Positions 42,056-51,404 of a DNA stretch of 57,275 bases are shown one piece after another. A model generated the notes under the pieces. It did no database searches and had not been told where the DNA came from. It saw only the letters and a program-made list of their open reading frames with translations. The stretch spans positions 1-57,275 of the forward strand of contig DBXW01000012.1 of NCBI GenBank assembly GCA_002309715.1, given 5' to 3'. The DNA comes from Candidatus Avelusimicrobium cornigerorum (lineage in GTDB: Bacteria > Elusimicrobiota > Elusimicrobia > Elusimicrobiales > Elusimicrobiaceae). The position numbers and the translations under genes were made by a program. How positions within the stretch are numbered: the first letter of the stretch is position 1; every line of letters starts with the position of its first letter.

Positions 42056-43002
42056 GCCAAGAAGAACAAAATGTAATGCCGCAAGAAAATTTAGAAGCGC
42101 AAGCCGCGTCTGCCCCGCAAGAGATGCAAGCCCCCGCGCAAGAAAATGAACAGGAATTATTGCAAACCGACGATTTGAAAAAAATCGTGGAGACGCTTTT
42201 GTTTATTACCGACAGACCGGTCAAACCCACGCGCTTGGCAGATGTTATTGACGGCGCAAACGTCAAACAAGTGCGCGAAGTAATTACTGCCCTGCAAGAC
42301 GAATATACTGCGCAAGGCCGCGCCGTGCAAATTGTGGAAATCGGCGGCGGTTTCCAGATGGCGACCAAGCCCGAATACGGCCGTTGGGTACGTAAACTTT
42401 ATAACGAGAAAATGACGACTAAACTTTCCAACGCGGCTCTGGAAACATTGGCGATTGTTGCGTACAAGCAACCTATCACCCGCGCGGAAATGGAAGCCAT
42501 ACGCGGGGTAGATGTAGCCGGGCCGCTTGAGCGCTTGTTGGAGCGTTCACTCGTGCGCGTGGTGGGCAAAAAAGATACGATAGGCCGCCCTATGGTATAT
42601 GGTACGACTGACGAATTTTTGCGGATGTTTGGTTTAAATAAATTATCCGAACTTCCTGATTTGCAAGTCTTTGCCGCTAAAAATTTACACGAAAAACAAG
42701 AAGATTTACCCTTTGGTGAGCCTTTGCCGCCTTTGGCAGAGCCGGCCATTATCCCGCTAGACGAATTAGAGCCGGAAGAGCGACTAGAGGCATTAGGTAC
42801 GGAAGTAGATCCGTTTTTCAAACGCAACAGTTACAACCGCGGTGATTTTTTTACGCAACCTGCTGATGCACAACCGGCCGCCGAGACTTCCTTCCAAGCA
42901 GAGCCGGGGGACTTGCCCCCGCAAGATGCTTCCGCGCAAGTAGAAACCTCGGCAGAAAAAGCCGTTCGGCCCGAAGAAAATAATTCTCAGGAGGAGAAAT
43001 AA
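42052..43002 (+). CDS. scpB: Segregation and condensation protein B, with disordered tail
   Basis: Winged-helix partner of ScpA. Core about 40-215 shows VETLLFITDRPVKPTRLADVI, NAALETLAIVAYKQPITRAEMEAIRG and GRPMVYGTTDEFLRMFGL. A Glu/Gln-rich N-terminal leader (1-37) and an acidic Pro/Ala/Glu tail of about 100 residues make it longer than usual (about 190-200). Confidence 0.93.
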   Translation: MSQEEQNVMPQENLEAQAASAPQEMQAPAQENEQELLQTDDLKKIVETLLFITDRPVKPTRLADVIDGANVKQVREVITALQDEYTAQGRAVQIVEIGGGFQMATKPEYGRWVRKLYNEKMTTKLSNAALETLAIVAYKQPITRAEMEAIRGVDVAGPLERLLERSLVRVVGKKDTIGRPMVYGTTDEFLRMFGLNKLSELPDLQVFAAKNLHEKQEDLPFGEPLPPLAEPAIIPLDELEPEERLEALGTEVDPFFKRNSYNRGDFFTQPADAQPAAETSFQAEPGDLPPQDASAQVETSAEKAVRPEENNSQEEK

Positions 43003-44447
43003 TGAACATTGTTTTAGCCGCTAGTGAAGCGTTCCCGTTTTGTAAAACCGGAGGTCTTGCCGACGTAGTCGGGGCCCTATGCCAACAATTTGCCGCCCGT
43101 AAAGGCAATAAAGTATTGCTGTTTTTGCCACATTACCGAAACATTGTGCGGGTATCTTCCCTTAAAGTAGTGCCCGGTGTTTATTTAATACCCATTGGTG
43201 ATAAAATTGAACAGGTTTCTCTTTCCTACATCAATTGGGGGAATGTGCTTGTGTTTTTTGTGGGTAACCGCAAGTATTTTGACCGCCCGGATTTGTATCG
43301 CACTATGACCGGCGAATATACGGATAACGACGAACGTTTTATTCTCTTTAGTCGCGCCGTGCTGGAAGGATGTAAGTTCATCGGCTTCCGACCGGATTTA
43401 ATCCACTGCCACGATTGGCAGACGGGCCTTATCCCGGCTTACTTAAAAACCGTCTATAAATTAGACGCGTTTTATACCCGCACACGCAGTTTATATACGA
43501 TTCATAACATTGCTTATCAAGGACATTACCCTTATTCTACGTTCTTAAAAGCGGGATTCCACCCGGTAGATTACACCCCGGAAAAATTTGAATATTATGG
43601 GGGAGTCAGTTTTTTAAAAAGCGGTATCGTTTTTGCCGATAACATTAACACCGTTAGCCCCAATTATGCGCGTGAAGTGCAAAAGGACAGTGCTATGGGG
43701 TTTGGGTTAGAAGGCTTGTTGCGCAGCCGCAGTGACCATTTCTGCGGGATTGTTAACGGCATTGATACCGAAGTGTGGGACCCGGAGTTGGATCCTGTCT
43801 TACCGGTAGGCTATGATGTGAGCGAAGTTGCCGAAGGGAAAGAAGCCGCCAAGCGGGCCTTGCGTCAGCAATGCAAATTATCCGCCGATAATAAACCGGT
43901 CATTGGTATAGTATCACGGTTAGACTACCAAAAGGGCCTGGATATTGTAGTCGGGCTTATTGAAAAATTTAAAAATCGCGCCCAATTTGTTGTGTTGGGC
44001 ACGGGGGATCCCATGTTGGAAAAAGCCTTCCAAAGTTTAGCCCGTAATAATGCCGGACAAGTTAGTTATAGCGGTCGGTTAGATGAAGAACTGGCCCATC
44101 GCATTTATGCCGGTGCGGATATGTTCTTAATGCCATCGCGTTTTGAGCCGTGTGGCTTGTCGCAAATGATTGCGATGAAATATGGCACGTTGCCGGTTGT
44201 TTCGCGCGTAGGCGGGCTGGTAGATACAGTCAAAGGATATAACGGCGAAAATGAAGAAACCGCTACGGGCTTTTTCATTGATACGTTTAATGAAAAAGGT
44301 ATTATCCAAACGTTAGAGAACGTGCTTAAAGTGTATAAAGATCAGCCGGTTTGGCGGCGTTTGGTGCGCAATGCCATGCGGCAAGATTTATCGTGGGATA
44401 AATCGGCCCGGGCATATTTGGAACTTTATCGCAAAACCATCGCGTAA
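43002..44447 (+). CDS. glgA: Glycogen (starch) synthase
   Basis: ADP-glucose glycosyltransferase (GT5). The 481-residue protein has EAFPFCKTGGLADVVGAL (ADP-glucose loop), HCHDWQTG, TIHNIAYQG, NGIDTEVWDP, SRLDYQKGLD and MPSRFEPCGLSQMIAMKYGTLPV. One-base overlap with scpB (TAATG). No other glycogen gene is in the window. Confidence 0.96.
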   Translation: MNIVLAASEAFPFCKTGGLADVVGALCQQFAARKGNKVLLFLPHYRNIVRVSSLKVVPGVYLIPIGDKIEQVSLSYINWGNVLVFFVGNRKYFDRPDLYRTMTGEYTDNDERFILFSRAVLEGCKFIGFRPDLIHCHDWQTGLIPAYLKTVYKLDAFYTRTRSLYTIHNIAYQGHYPYSTFLKAGFHPVDYTPEKFEYYGGVSFLKSGIVFADNINTVSPNYAREVQKDSAMGFGLEGLLRSRSDHFCGIVNGIDTEVWDPELDPVLPVGYDVSEVAEGKEAAKRALRQQCKLSADNKPVIGIVSRLDYQKGLDIVVGLIEKFKNRAQFVVLGTGDPMLEKAFQSLARNNAGQVSYSGRLDEELAHRIYAGADMFLMPSRFEPCGLSQMIAMKYGTLPVVSRVGGLVDTVKGYNGENEETATGFFIDTFNEKGIIQTLENVLKVYKDQPVWRRLVRNAMRQDLSWDKSARAYLELYRKTIA

Positions 44448-44452
44448 AAAAT

Positions 44453-45844
44453 ATGCGTAAAATACTATTTTTGCTGGTGATGTTGTGTAGCGTGGTAAGC
44501 GGCGTACACGCCGAAAAACTTATCACGTCAACGTTGCCGGCCAAAAATTTAGTATGGATTATTGCCGACGGTATGGGCCCGGAACTGATGGGTTTTTTGA
44601 TGGAAGGGGCCCGTTCGGGGGCTATGCGCGATTATAAAAAAGACGTGAGCGCGATGGAACATTTGATACGTGATGGAGAACAGGGTTTATTTTTTAATAA
44701 TACGCAAGGCACAATCGTTACCGATTCGGCGGCAGCGGCCACTCAAATGGCTACAGGTCGGTGGTCTTTGCCAGGCTATATCGGAGTAGATTATCAAGGC
44801 AACTCCGCAGAAAATTTATTGGAACTGGCTAAACAAAAAGGGAAGGCCATTGGGGTTGTTTCCGACGCATACGTAACGGATGCCACCCCAGCCGGATTTA
44901 CCGCGCACGCGCAGAATCGCCGCGATAAAACGGAAATCGCCCGACAGCAACTTGTGTTGGAGCCGGAAGTAATTTTGGGCGGCGGAAAAAAGTATTTTTC
45001 CGGCGAAAATAACGAAAACCTACTTGCCAAAGCCGAGCAGCAAGGCTATCAAGTGGTTTTTGATAAGAAATCACTTGCCAAAGTGCACCGGGGGCGTGTG
45101 CTCGGGCTCTTTGCCGACAAAGGTATGCCGATGGCTGTTGAAACGCACGCATATCCCAAAACGCCGGATTTAACCGAAATGACACAAAAAGCCCTGGAAC
45201 TTTTAGCCCAGGATGAAGACGGTTTTGTACTTATAGTAGAGGCAGGTAAATTAGATTGGGCGGCCCATGCCAATGACGCCGGAGCGACGCTGGCTGAATT
45301 GAAATTATTAGATAAAGTGATTGCGTCAGTGCGTAAATTTGCGGATAAACACCCGGAAACACTAATGTATCTCAATGCCGACCATGATACCGGTTTAGGC
45401 GCTTTTGTGTATCAAAATTTAGATAATGCCGGCGTAGCCCGCAAAACACAACAGGGGGAAGTCCTTTATAAAGGGGATGTGTTTTATGGAAATTCGGCAA
45501 CGTATGCCAAGTTGGAAAAACAGCGCCGCAGTTTATACCTTGTTGAGCAAGAAATGAAGAAATTACCTGCTGAAAAATTAACCCCCGCTTTTGTGCAAAA
45601 ACAATTAAGCCGGGCGTTAGGATATCCGGTGGATATTAGCGAATTTGAAAATTTAACTGATGTGCACGGACTTTTTAAACAAATTAACGAGCAATACGGT
45701 TTTGCCTGGGCTACACAAGCCCACGCGTCATCTGTGTTAATCGGGGTGGCCTATGGGCCGGGGCAAGAGCAATTTAAAGGCGTATATCACAACACGGAAA
45801 TTTTACCGAAATTGAAAAATATTTTAAATTTTAATGAGGACTAA
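44453..45844 (+). CDS. Periplasmic alkaline phosphatase (PhoA family)
   Basis: A 463-residue precursor with signal peptide (about 1-20). Active-site nucleophile in TDSAAAATQMATG, metal ligands in IADGMG, VEAGKLDWAAHA, NADHDTGL and AHASS. The conserved insert TDATPAGFTAHAQNRRD fits the family. Frees phosphate from organic esters; no pho-box was found, and it sits between glgA and ftsX. Confidence 0.92.
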   Translation: MRKILFLLVMLCSVVSGVHAEKLITSTLPAKNLVWIIADGMGPELMGFLMEGARSGAMRDYKKDVSAMEHLIRDGEQGLFFNNTQGTIVTDSAAAATQMATGRWSLPGYIGVDYQGNSAENLLELAKQKGKAIGVVSDAYVTDATPAGFTAHAQNRRDKTEIARQQLVLEPEVILGGGKKYFSGENNENLLAKAEQQGYQVVFDKKSLAKVHRGRVLGLFADKGMPMAVETHAYPKTPDLTEMTQKALELLAQDEDGFVLIVEAGKLDWAAHANDAGATLAELKLLDKVIASVRKFADKHPETLMYLNADHDTGLGAFVYQNLDNAGVARKTQQGEVLYKGDVFYGNSATYAKLEKQRRSLYLVEQEMKKLPAEKLTPAFVQKQLSRALGYPVDISEFENLTDVHGLFKQINEQYGFAWATQAHASSVLIGVAYGPGQEQFKGVYHNTEILPKLKNILNFNED

Positions 45845-45845
45845 T

Positions 45846-46640
45846 ATGAGCAAAAAATCAGCCACGGATAAAAAAGAGCAAAAGCCTGTCTCGCAAAAAC
45901 ATATTTTTCATTTGCACCGCCGCCTGTTTTTATTAGTGTTTGCGGTGGCGGTCTTGTGGCAAGGGTTACTTTTGGTGGATATGCGTTTGGGACAGTATTA
46001 CAACGAACTGAGCCGCACGTTCAAAATGATTTTAACCATAGAGGGGAAAACCGATAATGCGACCTTGCAACAAATCGGGGAAGGTATCAACCAAAAAGCG
46101 GATGTGGCTTCCGTCAAATTATTTTCGGCCAAAGACGGGTTAGAGGCTGTTCGGCGGCAAAATCCGCAACTGGCCGACTCGCTTTTACTGATGGGGCGTA
46201 GTCAAATGCCGGCTTATTTTGAACTGCGTTTAGTACCCACGGCCGTGCGTAATGTTTCGTCGCTTGCAGCCAATTTATCTGCCGAATATAAGGGCCTTAC
46301 TCCGCATTATAATGCGGCGCATGGGCAACTTGTATTTGCTACCGGATTGTGCGTTAAGTTATTGCGGATGGCTATGTTGTTTGCGGCGCTTTTATTCTTG
46401 GCTTTTATGTTTATGGTAGAAGCGTATCCGTTCCCTAAAAGCCGTATCCATTTAATAAGTGCCGTATTTTCCGGTTTGTTAGCGGGAGTAGGGGCCGGGG
46501 TATTTTTTGCGATACTTATTTATCCGACGGGCTTTTTAAGTGAAGCCATAGAATTATTTACTACCCCAACCCGGCAAATTTTAGTGCTGGTGTTTTGCGG
46601 ATTATTTGGATGGACATTGTCAAAATGGCAAAAATTTTAA
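45846..46640 (+). CDS. ftsX: FtsX-like cell-division permease
   Basis: A 264-residue protein with one N-terminal helix (about 27-48), an extracellular domain (about 55-160) with the FtsX-type pattern ADVASVKLFSAKDGLEAVRRQNP and PAYFELRLVP, and three helices at the C-terminus. FtsX with FtsE gates septal hydrolase activators. An EnvC-like gene follows with a 16-bp overlap, as expected, but ftsE is not adjacent and is absent from the window. Slightly short for FtsX (about 300). Confidence 0.82.
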   Translation: MSKKSATDKKEQKPVSQKHIFHLHRRLFLLVFAVAVLWQGLLLVDMRLGQYYNELSRTFKMILTIEGKTDNATLQQIGEGINQKADVASVKLFSAKDGLEAVRRQNPQLADSLLLMGRSQMPAYFELRLVPTAVRNVSSLAANLSAEYKGLTPHYNAAHGQLVFATGLCVKLLRMAMLFAALLFLAFMFMVEAYPFPKSRIHLISAVFSGLLAGVGAGVFFAILIYPTGFLSEAIELFTTPTRQILVLVFCGLFGWTLSKWQKF

Positions 46641-47782
46641 GTATTTTGTTCGTGTTACTGGTGGGAGCGGCTCCGTTGTATGCAGACGATGCCGCCGACC
46701 ACAAACGCGAAATTGAGCGGTTGAAAAAAGAAGCCGCGCAAAAAGAGGACGAACTTAAAAAATACCGCGAGCAAGAAAAACAAATTTCTAAAGAAATTTC
46801 CGCACTTGAAAGTAAGAAGGCGCGGGCGCAAGAATTAAAAAGCAAAGTAGAGTCGGACATTTCCTACGTGGAGCAAAATTTACTTTCTATAGAAGAAAAA
46901 CGTGCCGCTTTGGAGCGCAGCATCCCAATGTGGGAAGGAGTGTCGGGCGCGGAGTTGGAAACCTATTATTTTACGCCGGATTGTCCGTTTTGTCCGGGCG
47001 GATACAGTTTAGAGCAAGATATTTTTGTAGACCGTATGGTTACACATAAAGCGGCTTTTACAGCGGCGTTGGAAAAAGCCAATAAAGAAGCCAAAGAACG
47101 TATCCATACGTTTGAAGAGCGTAATAAAAAACTCTTGGCACAAAGTTCGCGTATTGAAGAGGAACAACTGGTCATTTCCAAATCGTTTAATAAGAAGAAA
47201 CAGGATTTGGATATTACTCAACGCAAGGCCGCCGCAGTACGTAAAGAAATTAACGAGTTAAACAAATCAGCGGCGGAATTAAACGATTTACTTGCGTCTT
47301 TTGAACGCAAGCGCAAAGCGGCAGTAAAAAAGGCCGCCACGTCCGCTTCTAAACCGACTACCGGTCCTCAAATTCACGCCGCGCCGCATAGTTTACCGTG
47401 GCCGGTCAATGGGACCGTGCTTAGCAAATTTGGCAAAGAATACCGGGCCGATTTAAATACGTGGATTTTCCGCGATGGGATAAAAATTTCCGCTAAGGCC
47501 GGCGAACCGGTGCACGCGGTTGCCGAGGGGAGTGTTATTTACGCCGGGCCCTTTAGGTCTTACGGTAACGTGGTAATTGTGGACCACACCAAGGGATTTT
47601 TTACGATTTACGGCTTTCTAAAAGAAATTAAAGTAGCCGTGGGTGATAAACTTGATTTGCAAGGAGTAATCGGAACGGCCGGGCAGGATACGCAAGCATC
47701 TTCCGGTACGGGCAAAAATGCTGTCTATTTTGAAATTCGCCAAGGGACTTCGGCGGTGGATCCGCAACATTGGCTGAAATAA
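46625..47782 (+). CDS. envC: EnvC-like murein hydrolase activator with degenerate LytM domain
   Basis: A precursor of about 385 residues. The ATG at 46625 gives a signal peptide (MAKILSILFVLLVGAAPLYA). A long coiled coil (about 20-110 and 150-235), interrupted by a Cys/Pro/aromatic segment (DCPFCPGGYS), precedes an M23/LytM domain (about 260-385). In that domain catalytic metal ligands are lost: GIKI stands for GxDI, and YGFL for YGHL, while VDH is kept. EnvC-type proteins activate amidases and have the same kind of losses. It overlaps ftsX, fitting FtsX-controlled activation of an amidase such as that at 4603-6540. Confidence 0.87.
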   Translation: MAKILSILFVLLVGAAPLYADDAADHKREIERLKKEAAQKEDELKKYREQEKQISKEISALESKKARAQELKSKVESDISYVEQNLLSIEEKRAALERSIPMWEGVSGAELETYYFTPDCPFCPGGYSLEQDIFVDRMVTHKAAFTAALEKANKEAKERIHTFEERNKKLLAQSSRIEEEQLVISKSFNKKKQDLDITQRKAAAVRKEINELNKSAAELNDLLASFERKRKAAVKKAATSASKPTTGPQIHAAPHSLPWPVNGTVLSKFGKEYRADLNTWIFRDGIKISAKAGEPVHAVAEGSVIYAGPFRSYGNVVIVDHTKGFFTIYGFLKEIKVAVGDKLDLQGVIGTAGQDTQASSGTGKNAVYFEIRQGTSAVDPQHWLK

Positions 47783-47791
47783 CGAGGACTT

Positions 47792-49168
47792 ATGAAAAAT
47801 AAAAAGTTAAACCGATATGCCGTTTTCGCGGCGGCTGTATTTTTTGTGGGGACACTTTTCCCATACGCTTACGGGGCGGTTGACCGTAGCCTTAAGCAAC
47901 TGCGCGTACTGATAGATGTGATGGAGTACGTTAAAGAGAATTATGTGGAAAAGACCGATACGCAAACATTAGTTACCGGAGCCATCCGAGGGGTGGTAAG
48001 TGAACTGGATGACTTTTCCCAATATTTAGACCCGAAAGATTATAAAAATCTTAAAAATGATACCCGCGGTGAGTTCGGCGGATTAGGTATCCGATTGCAA
48101 AAAAAAGATGACTTTGTAACTATTATTACCCCTATGCCGGGTACACCTGCCTATCGGGCCGGTTTGTTGCCCGGGGACCGTATTTTAGCGGTTGATGACA
48201 AGGATATTTCCAAAATGGAATTAGATGAGTCGGTGGAAATTATGCGCGGGCCGATTGGGAGCAAAGTTAAACTGCTTATCAGCCGAAAAAATGAAAAAAC
48301 CGGGAAATACGATCACAAGCAAGAGTACCGCTTAAAACGTGAAAAGATTGTGCCGGAAGTGGTGTATCATCGTATGTTGCCCGGGAAAGTAGGCTATTTA
48401 TATATGGTGGATTTTTCGGGCCATAGCACAGAAGAAGTGCAAAAGGCATTATTGCAATTACAAAAAGAAGGGATGAAGTCCCTCGTGTTGGATTTACGTT
48501 TCAATCCGGGAGGTCTTTTGACCGGGGCCGTAGATATTGCCGGGATATTCTTGCCGGAAGATAAAATGGTCGTTTACACGCAGGGCCGCAAGCAGGAGTA
48601 TTATCAAGAATTTAAGACGCGCAAGGCGGGTGCCTTTACGGAAATCCCGATGGCGGTGCTTGTAAACCAAGGATCCGCCAGTGCCAGCGAAATTGTAGCC
48701 GGTGCTTTGCAAGATCATGCGCGCGCGTTTGTGGTAGGACAGCGTACCTTCGGTAAAGCCAGCGTGCAACAAGTGATGCCGCTTGTTGGCGGGGCGGGGC
48801 TTCGTTTAACCATTGCCCGGTATTATACGCCGCTGGGGCGCCTTATCCAACGCGATTACCGCAATAAAGAAAAAGCCGAGGAAGGCGGCATTTTCCCCGA
48901 TATTGAAGTAATTGTTAAACCTAAGGAAGAAGTGGAAGTTTTCGCTCCGTACCGCGATGTCGTTTATACACCCGGCAAACCGGCACCGACATTGGAATTT
49001 AAAGCCAAAGATCCGGTGTTGGATAAGGCGGTATCTGTTTTAACCGGCAAAGAAAAGTTGGAAGAGGCGAAAGCCAAAAGCCAACAAGCCTCCGCTAAAC
49101 GCAAGGCCGAAAAAGCCGATGAGCATCCGGAAGAACAACCAGAAGAAATGAGCCCGGCCGATAAATAA
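47792..49168 (+). CDS. ctpA: Carboxyl-terminal processing protease (S41, Ctp family)
   Basis: A 458-residue exported serine protease. Signal or anchor helix (about 8-28), PDZ domain (about 95-175, with GGLGIRLQKKDD), then the S41 fold with nucleophile Ser in GSASASEIVAGALQDH and general-base Lys in FGKASVQ. The C-terminus is a charged tail rich in Lys/Glu/Ala. Position after ftsX-envC is common. Often trims or degrades hydrolases and their activators; the target here is unknown. Confidence 0.95.
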   Translation: MKNKKLNRYAVFAAAVFFVGTLFPYAYGAVDRSLKQLRVLIDVMEYVKENYVEKTDTQTLVTGAIRGVVSELDDFSQYLDPKDYKNLKNDTRGEFGGLGIRLQKKDDFVTIITPMPGTPAYRAGLLPGDRILAVDDKDISKMELDESVEIMRGPIGSKVKLLISRKNEKTGKYDHKQEYRLKREKIVPEVVYHRMLPGKVGYLYMVDFSGHSTEEVQKALLQLQKEGMKSLVLDLRFNPGGLLTGAVDIAGIFLPEDKMVVYTQGRKQEYYQEFKTRKAGAFTEIPMAVLVNQGSASASEIVAGALQDHARAFVVGQRTFGKASVQQVMPLVGGAGLRLTIARYYTPLGRLIQRDYRNKEKAEEGGIFPDIEVIVKPKEEVEVFAPYRDVVYTPGKPAPTLEFKAKDPVLDKAVSVLTGKEKLEEAKAKSQQASAKRKAEKADEHPEEQPEEMSPADK

Positions 49169-49170
49169 CC

Positions 49171-50193
49171 ATGAAAAAAGAGTTGACTATTTTAGGGATA
49201 GAATCTACGTGTGACGAAACCTCTGCCGCGTTGTTGGTGGGTGGGAAAAATTTGGTCAGTAACGTTATTTATTCTCAAATAGAAGAACATAAAAAGTATC
49301 ATGGCGTTGTGCCCGAACTGGCCAGTCGTGCGCACGCGGCCAAAATTGCTACCGTGATTGCCGAGGCGTTGGGTGACCAGCCGCTTGATTACGTGGCTTT
49401 TGCCAGCGGTCCGGGTTTACCGGGCGGACTTATGGTAGGCCGTGTGGCGGCGGAAACATTGGCACAATTTAAGCAAGTGCCGCTTATTGGGGTAAATCAT
49501 TTGGAAGGGCACTTGTTCGCGTGTGATTTTGAAGGCACCCAAGCCCAAGATCGCTTGCAATTTCCACTTGTTGCGTTGGTGGTTTCAGGCGGGCATACCG
49601 AACTTTGGTATGTAAAAGGATACGGAAATTACAAAGTGTTAGGCCGCACGCGTGATGACGCAGCCGGCGAGGCTTTTGATAAAGTAGCCAAACTGTTGGG
49701 GCTATCCTATCCGGGCGGGCCGCAAGTTTCTAAACAGGCGTTACTCGGCAAGAGAGATGCTATTAACTTTCCGCGCCCGTTGCTGCCCGGTACGTGGGAA
49801 TTTTCGTTCAGCGGAATTAAAACGGCTGTTAGTTATTACTTACGGGACCATAAAACAGTCAGCGTGCCGGATGTGTGTGCCAGTTTTGAAGCGGCCATGG
49901 TAGACACATTAGTTACCAAGACATTGCTTGCCGCTAAAAAGTATAAAGTGCGTCACATAGCCGTTGGCGGTGGAGTAGCGGCCAATGCGTTTTTGCGTCA
50001 AGAAATGCAAGCGCGCGGTGCGGCCCAAGGGGTGAGTGTGCAATTTGTGGAACGGAAATTATCGTCAGACAATGCCGCTATGATTGCACTTTGTGCCTAT
50101 AAAAAGTTACAATACGCAGAGAAAACGGGTCAGCCATTGCAAGCAAACATTAACATTGATCCGAATATGAAAGTACGTAATTGGGGGAAGTAA
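49171..50193 (+). CDS. tsaD: tRNA N6-adenosine threonylcarbamoyltransferase TsaD
   Basis: Installs the threonylcarbamoyl group of t6A37. The 340-residue ASKHA protein has GIESTCDETSAALL, the metal motif NHLEGHLFAC, VSGGHTELW, and GGVAANAFLR. Full length. Starts 2 bp after ctpA. Confidence 0.97.
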   Translation: MKKELTILGIESTCDETSAALLVGGKNLVSNVIYSQIEEHKKYHGVVPELASRAHAAKIATVIAEALGDQPLDYVAFASGPGLPGGLMVGRVAAETLAQFKQVPLIGVNHLEGHLFACDFEGTQAQDRLQFPLVALVVSGGHTELWYVKGYGNYKVLGRTRDDAAGEAFDKVAKLLGLSYPGGPQVSKQALLGKRDAINFPRPLLPGTWEFSFSGIKTAVSYYLRDHKTVSVPDVCASFEAAMVDTLVTKTLLAAKKYKVRHIAVGGGVAANAFLRQEMQARGAAQGVSVQFVERKLSSDNAAMIALCAYKKLQYAEKTGQPLQANINIDPNMKVRNWGK

Positions 50194-50202
50194 GGAGTTT
50201 GT

Positions 50203-51402
50203 ATGATTTTATGGGTAATGCCTGATTCGGGCGCCAAAACGATGGAAGATTACGCTACGCTCGTGGCGCTTTTTAAACAAGAATATCCTTCGGTTGATTT
50301 ATCGGTGCGGGTATTTACGCGCAACGTGTTGTGGCGGCGTATATTTACGTTAAAAGATCCGGCCACCGAAGAAATGCCCGATCTTATTCAAATTCCGCAC
50401 TATTGGACAGCGCTGATTGTCAAGGCGGGCATCGCGGAAAACTTATCTCAATTAGATCCGGGGCTATCGCTGACCGATTGTCTGCCGCTACTGAAAGAAA
50501 ACTGTTACCAACCGGGCACGAAAGATATGTATTCTTATCCGTGGTGGTTTGATTTGAGCGCGCTTCACTACCGGGCGGACCATTTAAAATTTGTTTCTTC
50601 CAACCCGGAAGAAGATTTAAAAACGTGGCAAGGGTTGCTTTCCGTTTGCGAGGCCTTGCGTGAACAATTCGGCAATATCCCGGGCTACTACCCCATGCAA
50701 AACAGCGACTGGCGCGGCTCGCTTTCTATGCGCAGTGCCTTGTCTTGTATGTGGAGCCGGGGGCTTAATTTCTTTACCGAAGACCATGCGGCCACTCTGG
50801 TCGGCTCTAAAGAATTTAAAGAAGCCTTGCGCGATTATATAAACCTGGCACTTAAAGAATATATGCCGATTTTGCGCGAGCGCGGCTCGCTGGGGACTAT
50901 CGTATCCGGCAAAGCCAGCATGATGATTTCCCGCAAGCAAGGAATCAGCACGTTTAGTGCGCGCCGCGGCGTGCGCGTACGCACGTTGCCGGTCCCGGCC
51001 ACGGGGGAAAAATCGGCGGCGTATTTATCCGGAATGAATTTATTTATCAGTACATTTTCGCAACATAAAAAAGACGCGCTTAAATTTATCAAGTTCTGCG
51101 CGCGCCCCGATATGCAACTGCGCTATGCCAATATGATAGAGGCCTTCCCGGCCTTTGAAGAAGCCTTTGAGCCGTTTATTTCTTCTGCGCCGCGTTTGCA
51201 AGTGTATAAAGACATTTTGCCCACGGCACATATTTTGCCCAATATGGTTATTATGGGCACGGTGATGGAAATTCTCAAGCGCGTGTTGGCCAAGTGCGCT
51301 ACGCAAATTGTGGAGCACCGCTTTACGCAAGCATCGCTGGATAGAGAGTTGGATATGACTGCTAAAGAAATAGAATTTTTGCTCTCTATTTATAAGGGGT
51401 AA
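50203..51402 (+). CDS. Cytoplasmic solute-binding-protein-like sensor (family 1 SBP fold)
   Basis: A 399-residue protein with the full architecture of an ABC sugar-binding protein: first strand ILWVMPDSGAK, then FKQEYPSVDLSVRVF, PDLIQIPHYWTALIVKAG, and YSYPWWFDLSALHYRAD. Later come GKASMMISR and a C-terminal domain ending in helices. It has no signal peptide or lipobox: the ATG is placed by TAAGGAG, and an in-frame TAA stop lies three codons upstream, so it must be cytosolic. No permease or ATPase gene is near. Two bp later starts a diguanylate cyclase, implying a ligand-sensing role for that enzyme (inference). The ligand is unknown. Confidence 0.85.
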   Translation: MILWVMPDSGAKTMEDYATLVALFKQEYPSVDLSVRVFTRNVLWRRIFTLKDPATEEMPDLIQIPHYWTALIVKAGIAENLSQLDPGLSLTDCLPLLKENCYQPGTKDMYSYPWWFDLSALHYRADHLKFVSSNPEEDLKTWQGLLSVCEALREQFGNIPGYYPMQNSDWRGSLSMRSALSCMWSRGLNFFTEDHAATLVGSKEFKEALRDYINLALKEYMPILRERGSLGTIVSGKASMMISRKQGISTFSARRGVRVRTLPVPATGEKSAAYLSGMNLFISTFSQHKKDALKFIKFCARPDMQLRYANMIEAFPAFEEAFEPFISSAPRLQVYKDILPTAHILPNMVIMGTVMEILKRVLAKCATQIVEHRFTQASLDRELDMTAKEIEFLLSIYKG

Positions 51403-51404
51403 TT

